Shown piece by piece: positions 40,320 to 48,788 of a stretch of DNA of 64,000 bases (its first letter is position 1; each line of letters begins with the position of its first letter). The stretch spans positions 3,362,001 through 3,426,000 of the forward strand of contig NZ_CP012676.1 in assembly GCF_001294575.1 (NCBI RefSeq). Direction: 5' to 3'. This DNA comes from Pseudomonas versuta (lineage in GTDB: Bacteria; Pseudomonadota; Gammaproteobacteria; Pseudomonadales; Pseudomonadaceae). A model generated the notes under the pieces. It was not told where the DNA came from, did no database searches, and worked only from the letters and a program-made list of their open reading frames with translations. Both the position numbers and the translations under genes were made by a program.

Positions 40320-40356
40320 CCTGCCTGTCAGATGCACAAGGCGTCTGGCAGGCAGG
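40320..40356 (+). terminator. 16-bp hairpin downstream of plsB
   Basis: CCTGCCTGTCAGATGC (40320-40335) pairs with GCGTCTGGCAGGCAGG (40341-40356) along its whole length with two G-T pairs and a 5-nt loop. It lies 9 nt after the plsB stop. No clear T-tract follows, so it may be a transcript-end stabiliser as much as a terminator. Confidence 0.45.
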
Positions 40357-40409
40357 TGACTTGATTCACTCAACGCCTTGCGTTGAAGCCAGCCCAATGG
40401 AGTCTTCCG

Positions 40410-40811
40410 ATGAAAAAAATCCTTGTTCTCAGCCTGACCGCCCTGCTCGGAGCCTGCAGTTCGATGACACCGGCCCCGCACGCCTCTCTGGATGGTGAAG
40501 TGTTTTACCTGCAACGTATCGCCCTGCCGCCTGGCGCTACCCTTGAAGTAAGCCTGCAAGATGTATCGCTGGCCGACGCCCCGGCAGTCACGCTGGCCAG
40601 GCAAAGCGGCCCGATCCAAGGCCAGGTTCCGCTGCCTTTTCACCTGAGCTATGACCCGGCCGACGTCAAACCGGGCCACACCTACGCCGTCAGCGCGCGG
40701 ATCGAAGACAAGGGCCAATTGCTGTTCATCAACACTGAACGCAACAGCGTTGACCTGAATGCCAAGACCCAGCAACCCATCCGCCTGCGGGTCGATCAGG
40801 TTCAACAATAA
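40410..40811 (+). CDS. YbaY-family lipoprotein
   Basis: Small predicted lipoprotein, 133 aa, with lipobox LLGAC (Cys about residue 16) in MKKILVLSLTALLGACSS. The rest is a beta-rich domain of the YbaY/type III secretion pilotin-like family (VSLQDVSLADAPAVTLARQ; GQVPLPFHLSYDPADVKPGHTYA-type strands). Function is unknown. The start at 40410 is chosen as the one that gives a proper signal peptide. It stands alone between the plsB hairpin and a REP pair. Confidence 0.85.
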   Translation: MKKILVLSLTALLGACSSMTPAPHASLDGEVFYLQRIALPPGATLEVSLQDVSLADAPAVTLARQSGPIQGQVPLPFHLSYDPADVKPGHTYAVSARIEDKGQLLFINTERNSVDLNAKTQQPIRLRVDQVQQ

Positions 40812-40844
40812 ACACCGCATGATCCTGTGGGGCTGGAGTTGCCT

Positions 40845-40913
40845 GCATCGCTGGCAAGCCAGCTCCCACATCAACAATGCCCACCCACTGTGGGAGCTGG
40901 CTTGCCAGCGATA
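40845..40913. repeat. REP pair (CTGGCTTGCCAGC type)
   Basis: GCATCGCTGGCAAGCCAGCT and the inverse AGCTGGCTTGCCAGCGATA are head-to-head copies about 20 bp apart. They lie between convergent ybaY-like and mexK genes. An older partial copy (CTGTGGGGCTGGAGTTGCC) precedes them at about 40825. Confidence 0.85.
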
Positions 40914-40949
40914 GATTCACGCCAGCAGTGCCCCCACCTCAGGCCAGGC

Positions 40950-43900
40950 TCAGGCTTTCTTCACCTTGAACCACGCCGCATACAGTGCAGGCAGGAACAG
41001 CAGGGTCAGTGCCGTAGCAACAATCAATCCACCCATGATCGCTACCGCCATAGGCCCGAAGAACACGCTGCGTGACAGCGGAATCATCGCCAGCACCGCC
41101 GCAAGGGCGGTCAGTACGATCGGGCGGAAGCGGCGTACCGTGGCTTCGATAATCGCCTGCCATGGGTCCAGACCCGCGGCCTTGTCCTGCTCGATCTGGT
41201 CCACCAGGATCAGCGAGTTGCGCATGATCATCCCGGACAGCGCAATGGTGCCGAGCATCGCCACAAAGCCGAAGGGCTTGCCAAACACCAGCAAGAACAA
41301 GGTCACCCCGATCAACCCCAGAGGCGCGGTCAAAAACACCATCACCATGCGCGAGAAACTGCGCAGCTGCACCATCAGCAAGGTCAGCACCACCACGATA
41401 AACAGCGGAAATCCGGCCTTCACCGAGTCCTGCCCGCGGGCCGAGTCTTCGACCGTTCCACCCACCTCCAGCAGATAGCCGTCCGGAAGTTCTGCACGCA
41501 CATCTTGCAGTGTCGGGAGAATCTGCTGCACCAGCGTCGCCGGTTGCTCCTTGCCATAAATATCGGCGCGTACCGTCACGGTCGGCAGGCGGTTACGGTG
41601 CCAGATAATGCCTTCTTCAAAGCCATATTCCAGGGTCGCTATTTGCGACAAGGCGACGCTCTGGCCATTGTCGGTGGGCACGGCCAGGCTCGGCAGCTGC
41701 GACAACTCGGTACGCTCATGGGGTGTGCCGCGCAACAGGATTTCGATCAACTCGTTGTCTTCGCGGTACTGGCTGACAGATGAGCCGAGCAAGGTGCTTT
41801 GCAGGAAGTGCGACAAGTTCGCCGTGCTCACGCCCAGGGCCCGCGCCCGGTCCTGATCGACATTGAGGTACACCACTTTGCTCGGCTCCTCCCAGTCCAG
41901 GTGAACGTTGGCCACATGAGGGTTTTCCCGAACCCTGGCCGCAACCTTGCGTGCCAGCGCCCGCACTTCCTCTATGTGCTCGCCCGTTACCCGCAGCTGC
42001 ACCGGGTAACCCACAGGTGGACCCGTTTCAAGGCGGGTAACCCGTGAGCGAACCCCAGGAAACTGCTGATTCAGGGTCTCGATCAACCAGGTACGCAGGG
42101 TTTCACGATCCTCAATGGTCTTGGCCAATACCACGAACTGGGCAAAGCTGGCCGCTGGCAGTTGCTGATCAAGTGGCAAGTAAAAACGCGGAGAACCGGT
42201 GCCCGCGTAGGCCACATAGTTGGCTATCCCGGGGTGATCCTTGAGCAGGCTTTCGAGGTGTTTTACCTGCTCGGTGGTGTTGCTCAACGACGCGCCTTCG
42301 GCCAGTTTCATATCGACCATCAGCTCCAGACGGCTAGAAGCCGGGAAGAACTGCTGCGGCACAAACTTGAACAGCACCACCGAGCCCAGGAACAACAGCA
42401 CAGTCAGGGTAATGACGGTCTTGCGCCGACGTACGCACCACTCCACCAGCCGACGAATGCGCTGATAAAAAGGGGTGGCGTAAGGGTCCGGAACTCCGGC
42501 GCCGGTGCCGTGCTTTTGGGCATGAATCTTCGCCAGGTCCGGTAACAGCAATGCCCCCAGATACGGCACAAATATCACCGCCGCAATCCACGATGCCAGC
42601 AGCGCAATGGTCACGACCTGGAAGATGGAACGGGTGTACTCCCCGGTGCTCGACTGCGCCATGGCAATCGGCAGAAAGCCTGCTGCAGTAATCAGTGTGC
42701 CGGTCAACATCGGGAACGCCGTGCTGGTCCAGGCAAAACTCGCCGCCTTGAGCCGGTCGTAACCCTGCTCCATCTTGATCGCCATCATTTCCACGGCAAT
42801 GATCGCGTCGTCCACCAGCAAGCCCAACGCCAGCACCAGTGCCCCCAGCGAGATCTTGTGCAGGCCGATACCGAAGTAATGCATGGCGGCGAATGTCATC
42901 GCCAGCACCAGCGGGATCGTCAGTGCCACCACCATGCCGGTGCGCACGCCGAGCGAGAAGAAACTCACCAGCAACACGATCGCCAGGGCCTCCACCAGCA
43001 CCTGGACGAATTCCCCGACGCTGGATTTCACCGCTGCCGGCTGATCCGAGACTTTGCTCAGTTGCATACCCGCCGGGAGGTTTCGCTGGATCCTTTCAAA
43101 CTCGGCCTCCAGCGCCTTGCCCAGCACCAGGATGTCGCCACCGTCTTTCATCGCCACGGCCAGGCCAATGGCATCCTGCCCCATAAAACGCATGCGTGGT
43201 GCCGGCGGATCATTAAAGCCACGGTGCACATCGGCGACATCACTGATCCGCAATGTGCGCTCCCCCACCCGAATCGGGAACCGCTCGATCTCTTCCACGG
43301 TTTTGAAGTTACCGCTCACGCGCAATTGTACGCGTTCGGTAGGGGTCTCGAAGAAGCCTGCGGCAGAGACTGCGTTTTGCTCCTGCAGAGCCTGTTGCAC
43401 AGCCGCCAACGGCAGGCCCAGGGTGGCGAGTTTGAGGTTGGAGAGTTCGATCCAGATCTTCTCGTCCTGCAGGCCAAGCAGCTCGACCTTGCCCACATCC
43501 TTTACCCGTTGCAGCTGGATCTGGATGCGATCGGCGTAATCCTTGAGCACCGCATAGTCGTAACCTTCGCCACTGAGGCTGTAGATATTGCCGAAAGTGG
43601 TGCCGAACTCATCGTTGAAAAACGGCCCCTGGATATTCGGTGGCAAGGTGTAGCGGATGTCGCTGATTTTTTTCCGGACCTGATACCACAGCTCCGGAAT
43701 CTGCGCCGAGTGCAGCGAGTCACGAGCCATAAAGGTCACTTGCGACTCACCCGGCCGGGAGAACGACACAATGCGCTCGTACTTGCCGGTTTCCATCAGT
43801 TTCTTTTCGATGCGCTCGGTCACCTGGCGCGAGACTTCCTCGGCACTGGCGCCCGGCCATAATGTGCGGATCACCATGGCCTTGAAGGTGAATGGCGGAT

Positions 43901-44015
43901 CTTCGCTTTGCCCTAACTTGGTGTAGGAAAGACCACCGACGATGGCGAGTAACAGCATCAGAAACAGAACGATTTGACGATTACGCAACGCCCAGGCGGA
44001 AAGGTTGAAACCCAT
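40950..44015 (-). CDS. mexK: RND efflux transporter MexK
   Basis: Inner-membrane proton-driven drug pump of the HAE1 RND family; in P. aeruginosa MexJK exports triclosan, tetracycline and erythromycin with OprM or OpmH. It is 1021 aa: 12 membrane segments and two large periplasmic loops, with the proton-relay pair Asp402-Asp403 in LVDDAIIAVEMM. No outer-membrane channel gene is adjacent, as in P. aeruginosa, so it must borrow one. It is 5 bp downstream of mexJ. Assignment to MexK rests on length, sequence and the mexL-mexJ-mexK order. Confidence 0.92.
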   Translation of the reverse strand: MGFNLSAWALRNRQIVLFLMLLLAIVGGLSYTKLGQSEDPPFTFKAMVIRTLWPGASAEEVSRQVTERIEKKLMETGKYERIVSFSRPGESQVTFMARDSLHSAQIPELWYQVRKKISDIRYTLPPNIQGPFFNDEFGTTFGNIYSLSGEGYDYAVLKDYADRIQIQLQRVKDVGKVELLGLQDEKIWIELSNLKLATLGLPLAAVQQALQEQNAVSAAGFFETPTERVQLRVSGNFKTVEEIERFPIRVGERTLRISDVADVHRGFNDPPAPRMRFMGQDAIGLAVAMKDGGDILVLGKALEAEFERIQRNLPAGMQLSKVSDQPAAVKSSVGEFVQVLVEALAIVLLVSFFSLGVRTGMVVALTIPLVLAMTFAAMHYFGIGLHKISLGALVLALGLLVDDAIIAVEMMAIKMEQGYDRLKAASFAWTSTAFPMLTGTLITAAGFLPIAMAQSSTGEYTRSIFQVVTIALLASWIAAVIFVPYLGALLLPDLAKIHAQKHGTGAGVPDPYATPFYQRIRRLVEWCVRRRKTVITLTVLLFLGSVVLFKFVPQQFFPASSRLELMVDMKLAEGASLSNTTEQVKHLESLLKDHPGIANYVAYAGTGSPRFYLPLDQQLPAASFAQFVVLAKTIEDRETLRTWLIETLNQQFPGVRSRVTRLETGPPVGYPVQLRVTGEHIEEVRALARKVAARVRENPHVANVHLDWEEPSKVVYLNVDQDRARALGVSTANLSHFLQSTLLGSSVSQYREDNELIEILLRGTPHERTELSQLPSLAVPTDNGQSVALSQIATLEYGFEEGIIWHRNRLPTVTVRADIYGKEQPATLVQQILPTLQDVRAELPDGYLLEVGGTVEDSARGQDSVKAGFPLFIVVVLTLLMVQLRSFSRMVMVFLTAPLGLIGVTLFLLVFGKPFGFVAMLGTIALSGMIMRNSLILVDQIEQDKAAGLDPWQAIIEATVRRFRPIVLTALAAVLAMIPLSRSVFFGPMAVAIMGGLIVATALTLLFLPALYAAWFKVKKA

Positions 44016-44020
44016 CGGGA

Positions 44021-45121
44021 TTACTCCTTGCCTGCAACGTTGATCGTTCGGTTTGAGCGGTCAACCGGACGCACTTGCTGCCCTGGATGCAACACGTGCA
44101 CCCCGGCCGACACGATCCAGTCGTCAGCCGAGAGCCCCTCAAGCACCGGCACGCTTTTCTCGCCGTATGGCCCCACCTGCACGGGCACCTGCTCCAGCTT
44201 GTTGCCCTGGCCGACACGCCAGACATAGGTCGCACCATTTTCGGCGCTCAATGCCGACAGCGGCACCGACAACGGGCTCACACCTTCGCTTTGAATGAAG
44301 ACCCGGGCACTTTGGCCCAGCTCGGCCGGCACCTTGCCTGCGGTGAAGGCGATACGGGCAGCAAAGGTCCGCGACTTGGGGTCGGCCGAAGGTGACAGTT
44401 CGCGAATACGGCCGCTGAAGCGCTGATCGGGCTGCGACCACAGCTCCACCGCCACCGGCATGCCAATCTTGAATCGAGCGAAGGCTTGCTCCGGCAAGCT
44501 GATCAGCACTTCACGCTCGCCGTCGGCTGCCAGGGTAAATACCGTCTGGCCGGCGGCCACCACTTGACCGACTTCAACCTGGCGCCGGGCGATCACCCCG
44601 TCCTGAGGCGCACGCAACACCGCGTAGCTGGCCTGATTGCTGGCCACATCCTGCTCGGCCTTGAGCTGTTGGAGCCGGGCTTCACCAGAGCGATAAAGGT
44701 TCTCGGCATTATCGAACTGCGACCGGCTGACCATCTGCCGGTCGAGCAGGGTTTTGTAGCGATCACGCTCCGCACGCACCAGATTCAGATTGGCCTGCCC
44801 TGCGGCTACCTGGGCGCGGGTCGCCTCCAGTTGTAGACGCACATCTTGCGGGTCCAGCTCAGCCAGCGGCTGGTTGGCCTTGACCCGCTCGCCTTCCTCG
44901 ACCAGCCGCCTGGTGACTTTGCCGCCGATACGAAACGCCAGTTGCGGGTCGAACCGGGCCCGTACCTCACCCGGATAACTTTGGTTGGCCAGCGCAGAAG
45001 GCTGTGGCTGCACCACCATTGCCGGGCTGATGCTGATTTGAGCGGGCTCTTCATGCCCGCACGCGGATAACACAAACACCAGACACACAGGCACAGCGCG
45101 GGGCAATACATGGCGCAACAT
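44021..45121 (-). CDS. mexJ: RND periplasmic adaptor MexJ
   Basis: Membrane fusion protein linking MexK to an outer-membrane channel. It is 366 aa, a lipoprotein with lipobox VLSAC (Cys21). A barrel-sandwich hybrid (FRIGGKVTRRLVEEGERVKANQPLAELDP-type segment), an alpha-helical hairpin (about 95-165) and a beta-barrel with C-terminal proximal domain (HVLHPGQQVRP) follow. It is transcribed divergently from mexL across a 90-bp operator region. Confidence 0.92.
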   Translation of the reverse strand: MLRHVLPRAVPVCLVFVLSACGHEEPAQISISPAMVVQPQPSALANQSYPGEVRARFDPQLAFRIGGKVTRRLVEEGERVKANQPLAELDPQDVRLQLEATRAQVAAGQANLNLVRAERDRYKTLLDRQMVSRSQFDNAENLYRSGEARLQQLKAEQDVASNQASYAVLRAPQDGVIARRQVEVGQVVAAGQTVFTLAADGEREVLISLPEQAFARFKIGMPVAVELWSQPDQRFSGRIRELSPSADPKSRTFAARIAFTAGKVPAELGQSARVFIQSEGVSPLSVPLSALSAENGATYVWRVGQGNKLEQVPVQVGPYGEKSVPVLEGLSADDWIVSAGVHVLHPGQQVRPVDRSNRTINVAGKE

Positions 45122-45154
45122 GGAGATGACCTTTCGCTAATAGGGCTTGGAATA

Positions 45155-45206
45155 TTTATACTGGGCGGCATGTTATTAATACCAAACTCACCAGTCCAGT
45201 AATAAA
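45155..45206. promoter_or_regulatory. mexL-mexJ divergent operator region
   Basis: In the 90-bp gap, TTTATACTGG (45155-45164) and CCAGTAATAAA (45196-45206) are imperfect inverted repeats. A symmetric TATTAATA core (45174-45181) lies between them, and the CCAGT half repeats in tandem at 45191 and 45196. This is the likely MexL binding region controlling both directions; the exact site is inferred. Confidence 0.5.
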
Positions 45207-45211
45207 CGAGA

Positions 45212-45850
45212 ATGTCCGACAATCCTTTACCCCCCAATGCACCCGGGCGCCCCAAGGACATGGCAAAACGCCAGTTGATCCTCGACGCGGCGAAAACCCT
45301 GTTTCTGAACCATGGCTATGCCAGCACCAGCATGGACGCGGTCGCAGGCCTGGCCGGGGTGTCAAAACTGACTGTGTACAGCCACTTCACCGACAAGGAG
45401 ACACTCTTCTCCTCGGCGATCATGGCCAAGTGCACGGAACAGTTGCCGGAATTGTTTTTTGAATTGCCTGGTGGTGCGCCGATCGACGCGGTGCTGTTAA
45501 ACATTGCCCGAGGCTTTCATGCGCTGATAAACAGCCAGGAGTCACTCAACCTGCATCGACTGATGATGACCCAGGGCAGCCAGGACCCCCAGTTGTCGCA
45601 GATTTTCTTTGAGGCGGGCCCAGAGCGACTGGTGCAGGAGATGGAGCGGCTGCTGGAAAAAATCCACCGCACCGGCGAGCTGCAGATTGATCAGCCGCAC
45701 TATGCGGCCGAGCACTTCTTTTGCATGCTCAAGGGCTCACCCAACTTTCGCCTGCTGTACGGCTGCGGCGAGCCGCTGGACGATGCCGGCGCCGAGGCTC
45801 ACGTACAGGAAGTGGTGAGTGTATTCATGCGGGCGTATCGTCCGCTCTGA
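45212..45850 (+). CDS. mexL: TetR-family repressor MexL
   Basis: Repressor of mexJK and of itself in P. aeruginosa. It is 212 aa, the same length as that MexL. The N-terminal TetR helix-turn-helix is at about 20-65 (ILDAAKTLFLNHGYASTSMDAVAGLAGVSK..), followed by the diagnostic YSHFTDKETLF, then an all-helical ligand domain. It is divergent from mexJ. Confidence 0.9.
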   Translation: MSDNPLPPNAPGRPKDMAKRQLILDAAKTLFLNHGYASTSMDAVAGLAGVSKLTVYSHFTDKETLFSSAIMAKCTEQLPELFFELPGGAPIDAVLLNIARGFHALINSQESLNLHRLMMTQGSQDPQLSQIFFEAGPERLVQEMERLLEKIHRTGELQIDQPHYAAEHFFCMLKGSPNFRLLYGCGEPLDDAGAEAHVQEVVSVFMRAYRPL

Positions 45851-45860
45851 ACGCACTGTC

Positions 45861-45916
45861 CCTGTAGGAGCGAGCTTGCTCGCGATCTTTTGATCTTGAA
45901 AGCTCGCTCCTACAGG
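45861..45916. repeat. REP pair (GAGCGAGC type)
   Basis: CCTGTAGGAGCGAGCTTGCTCGCGATC and the inverse AGCTCGCTCCTACAGG surround a GATCTTTTGATC core, between convergent mexL and rsmJ. Confidence 0.85.
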
Positions 45917-45929
45917 GGGAATACCGGGC

Positions 45930-46712
45930 TCAGGGCTTCAACGCTTTCTTCGGATAAATATCGTAACGGCTCGATTTGCCGTCCAGCGCATGGCTCGGTT
46001 TGGGCCCGGCAATGCACGGCGCCTTGCGCGGGCGCTTGACCACCACACGGTGACTGGCCAGCGCCAAAGCCGCTTCAAGCAAGGCCGGCGCATCATTGTC
46101 ATCGCCCACTAATGGCCGAAACAGGCGCATTTCCTTCTTCACCAGGGCTGTTTTCTCACGATGCGGGAACATCGGATCGAGGTAGATGACTTGCGGCGGC
46201 TCGCCTTCCCAGTTGCGCATGACCTCAATCGAGTTGCCCTTAAGCAAGTGCATGCGCGACACGATCGGCGCCACTTCAAAGTCGTCCAGGCCACGGGCCA
46301 GACCATCTTCAAGTAACGCTCCGATCAGCGGCTGACGTTCGATCAGACTCATTTCGCAGCCCAGACTCGCCAGCACGAACGCGTCCTTGCCCAACCCCGC
46401 CGTGGCGTCCAGCACCCGGGGGCGCACGCCCTGCTGCACACCGACCGCCTTGGCAATCATCTGCCCCGTGCCACCGCCAAACAAACGCCGGTGGGCAGCG
46501 CCCCCCTCTACAAAGTCGACCCGCACCGGGCCCGGAGCATCCGGCCCCAGTTGCTGCAACTGCAACCCCTGCGCACCGACTTGCAAGGCGAACTCAGCCT
46601 GGGGCTCGGCCAGAGGCAGACCCAGACGTTCAGCCCATTGCCCGGCCAGGGCCTGATAGGCCTCGTCCAACGCTTCGACTTTGATACGACAGCCTGCTGC
46701 TTGCTCACTCAT
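45930..46712 (-). CDS. rsmJ: 16S rRNA (guanine1516-N2)-methyltransferase RsmJ
   Basis: SAM-dependent methylation of G1516 in 16S rRNA. It is 260 aa: SAM-binding [18 protein letters not shown], catalytic-loop [21 protein letters not shown] and the strand [10 protein letters not shown] match E. coli RsmJ (YhiQ). Preceding [14 protein letters not shown] is also family-typical. It is divergent from the 206-aa gene, sharing a 93-bp promoter gap. Confidence 0.95.
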   Translation of the reverse strand: MSEQAAGCRIKVEALDEAYQALAGQWAERLGLPLAEPQAEFALQVGAQGLQLQQLGPDAPGPVRVDFVEGGAAHRRLFGGGTGQMIAKAVGVQQGVRPRVLDATAGLGKDAFVLASLGCEMSLIERQPLIGALLEDGLARGLDDFEVAPIVSRMHLLKGNSIEVMRNWEGEPPQVIYLDPMFPHREKTALVKKEMRLFRPLVGDDNDAPALLEAALALASHRVVVKRPRKAPCIAGPKPSHALDGKSSRYDIYPKKALKP

Positions 46713-46805
46713 CTAAAAACACGCTCAAAAATTTAATGATCGGCAAAGGCTGCCGATAAATGAAATATCCGGCATTTTGCCAGAGCCGGGCGTCTACCGA
46801 GAGCT

Positions 46806-47426
46806 ATGTCAGACATTCATTCCACATCCATCGGCTTTATCGCCCCGATTGGCGACTTTGGCCGGCACAACTCGCAGATCACAGGTAGCGTCAACCATCT
46901 GTGGAAGGACTTTTACGCCCGGGCATTAGCAGAACAGTGCGCAGCGCAAGCCTTTCCCGCGATTGATGCAGCCCCGGTGGCCGTGGATGAACAGGCAGAG
47001 CCCCAGGGTGGCAGCGACCTGCTGGGCACTATCGTGACCCAGCGACATTGCGAAGTGCAGGATACCGAGCTGCAGCCCCCTGAAGCGTTGTTTTTACCGA
47101 TTGCCGAGTTCGACCCGGAGTTGCTGCCACCGCCCGCCACACCGTTTGCCGCAGAAGAAGTGAGTGTGCAGCAGCATCAACAGGACTTCGAAACCACATG
47201 GGTACGTCCGGTCGTTATGGCTTTCGGCCATCCGCTACCTGATCCGGGCCCGGCGCCTGAACCCAGGCCATTGCACTTGCCGATCGCCGAGTTCGAGCTG
47301 GACCTGCTCGACAAACCTGCCGAGCCTTTCGAGCCATTGACCCTGATCGAGCAACAACGGGCCATGGACTTCGACCTGAGCTGGGCCAGGCCAGTGGTCC
47401 TCAACAACTTGCGCCTGGCGGCCTAG
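46806..47426 (+). CDS. Unknown protein with two 43-residue repeats
   Basis: I do not recognise a domain. It is 206 aa, acidic and Pro-rich, with no signal peptide or membrane helix. Residues 96-138 and 157-199 are clear internal repeats of identical length: each begins LPIAEF, has DLL/ELL and P..PF, and ends with D(F)..(T/S)W(V/A)RPVV followed by M or L. The first 45 residues (FIAPIGDFGRHN; NHLWKDFYARAL) form a separate, possibly related segment. The linker between repeats is Pro-rich (PLPDPGPAPEPRP). The stop codon lies in a CTAG shared with the opposite-strand DUF72 gene. It looks like a peptide-ligand scaffold; that is speculation. Confidence 0.75.
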   Translation: MSDIHSTSIGFIAPIGDFGRHNSQITGSVNHLWKDFYARALAEQCAAQAFPAIDAAPVAVDEQAEPQGGSDLLGTIVTQRHCEVQDTELQPPEALFLPIAEFDPELLPPPATPFAAEEVSVQQHQQDFETTWVRPVVMAFGHPLPDPGPAPEPRPLHLPIAEFELDLLDKPAEPFEPLTLIEQQRAMDFDLSWARPVVLNNLRLAA

Positions 47427-48286
47427 AGCAGCCCCAACTGCTCTGTCGCCTGGGGTTGGTGCAACTCCGGCAATGCGGGCAGCCCCGGTAACCTTTCGCT
47501 CAACTGCTGATGAAATCGCCGCGCCAGTTCCGGTGCGCGGTGATTATCCGGCGTATGAAGAAATACATAAGGCGTGCGCCCTTCCTCGATCCACCCCGCG
47601 ACCTTTTCAATCCAGGGCACTAGATACGGGTCGTTGGCTTCCAGCTCTGGCCGACCGATGAAACGCACTTGCGGGAATGGGGTGAACGCGGCCGGACGAG
47701 GCGGCACTCTGGGCTTTTTCGCCTGGGCGTGAAGCACCGCCGGATCGGTGGAAGTGCAGCTGAACAGCGCCCGCGGATCCAGGCAAATACGTTCAACCCC
47801 GCGATCCATCAGCAAGCGATTGAGCAAACGTTCGCTATCACCTTTGGCAAAGAACTCGGGGTGTCGCACTTCAACTGCTAACGGTCGCTCCAGGGCGTCC
47901 ATGAAGCTCACCAGCTCTGCCAGACGCACAGGCCCGAAGCTGGCCGGGAGTTGTAGCCAAAGTGGCGCCACGCGCGCACCCAGAGGTCGCAACAGTTGCA
48001 GGAAATCTTCGGCGGCGTGGTTTTGTTCGCGCAGATCACCGCCGTGGCTGATATCCCGGGGAAACTTGGCGGTAAAGCGAAAGTGTTCAGGCAGGCTTTG
48101 TGCCCAGCGCTCAACGGTGGTTGGCGCGGGGCGGGCATAGAAGGTGGTATTGCCTTCGACAGCGTTGAAGACTTGAGCGTACAGGCTTAAAAAATCCGCT
48201 GGCCGGGCATTCTGCGGGTACAGCCCTTCGCGCCAGGCGCTTTCGCTCCAGGACGGGCAACCCAGGTAATAAGGAAGGTCAGTCAT
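47423..48286 (-). CDS. DUF72 (YecE-like) TIM-barrel protein
   Basis: Protein of the DUF72/YecE family, 287 aa, TIM-barrel-like fold, no proven activity. Recognised from YYLGCPSWSESAWREGLYP, the NAVEGNTTFYARP segment, FTAKFPRDISHGG, LAVEVRHPEFF and the C-terminal VFLHTPDNHRAPELARRFH. Its stop is the reverse of the CTAG that also ends the converging 206-aa gene. It lies 4 bp downstream of the 98-aa gene, so they are probably co-transcribed. Confidence 0.88.
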   Translation of the reverse strand: MTDLPYYLGCPSWSESAWREGLYPQNARPADFLSLYAQVFNAVEGNTTFYARPAPTTVERWAQSLPEHFRFTAKFPRDISHGGDLREQNHAAEDFLQLLRPLGARVAPLWLQLPASFGPVRLAELVSFMDALERPLAVEVRHPEFFAKGDSERLLNRLLMDRGVERICLDPRALFSCTSTDPAVLHAQAKKPRVPPRPAAFTPFPQVRFIGRPELEANDPYLVPWIEKVAGWIEEGRTPYVFLHTPDNHRAPELARRFHQQLSERLPGLPALPELHQPQATEQLGLL

Positions 48287-48290
48287 GGGG

Positions 48291-48587
48291 TCAAATGTAC
48301 AGGTCCAGCACCTGCTCTTCTATTTCCCAGTCGATGAAGCCTGCGGTGGTCAGATAACTGGCCAGGGCGCTGGCTGCGTTTTTGCTCATCGAACGCTGGA
48401 AGATCATGTCCTGCGAGCGAACCAGTGACTGGCTGATGCGTTCACCGCGGGGTTGAGTGCGAGCAGCCTGGGGGACGTTTTCGAATGAGGCTTCGCTGTC
48501 GTCCACCGACTCATCCACCAGCGCCTGGCCTTTACGCGGCTTGCGCTTGATCGGGTAGGACTGAGAGGAAAAGCCGTCTATGCGCAT
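48291..48587 (-). CDS. Conserved hypothetical protein, 98 aa
   Basis: No function recognised. Basic N-terminal half with a KRKPRKGQ segment, then acidic VDESVDDSEASFENVP, then a helical C-terminal half (SKNAASALASYLTTAGFIDWEIEEQVLDLYI). There is no signal peptide. It is 4 bp upstream of the DUF72 gene. Composition is normal for the region. It could be a small regulatory or adaptor protein; nothing in the sequence decides. Confidence 0.7.
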   Translation of the reverse strand: MRIDGFSSQSYPIKRKPRKGQALVDESVDDSEASFENVPQAARTQPRGERISQSLVRSQDMIFQRSMSKNAASALASYLTTAGFIDWEIEEQVLDLYI

Positions 48588-48698
48588 GGCTGCGTGCTCG
48601 GTGGCGGTAGAGGCAATTTAGCGGCGTTGGGTCAAGTAAGCAAATCCCCGCCGGCCAGCCTGATAAACCGCGTTTGCCGGAGCCTGCCTCCATTCCCT

Positions 48699-48761
48699 GT
48701 AGGAGCCGGCTTGCCGGCGATGGCATTAACCCGCTGAACCGCTGGCAAGCCAGCGCCTACA
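48699..48761. repeat. REP pair, hybrid type
   Basis: TGTAGGAGCCGGCTTGCCGGCGA and the inverse CGCTGGCAAGCCAGCGCCTACA. The outer ends (TGTAGG) are those of the GAGCGAGC group, but the core (GGCTTGCC) is that of the other group. They lie in the 201-bp gap between tsaB and the 98-aa gene. Confidence 0.8.
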
Positions 48762-48788
48762 GAGAATGAGCTGTGCTGCTTGTCTCGA

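Noticed and set aside
40845..40913. Possible CRISPR-like repeats in intergenic gaps
   Set aside because: The repeats are palindromic, occur as single head-to-head pairs scattered over the window, and have no regular spacers or cas genes; they are REPs.
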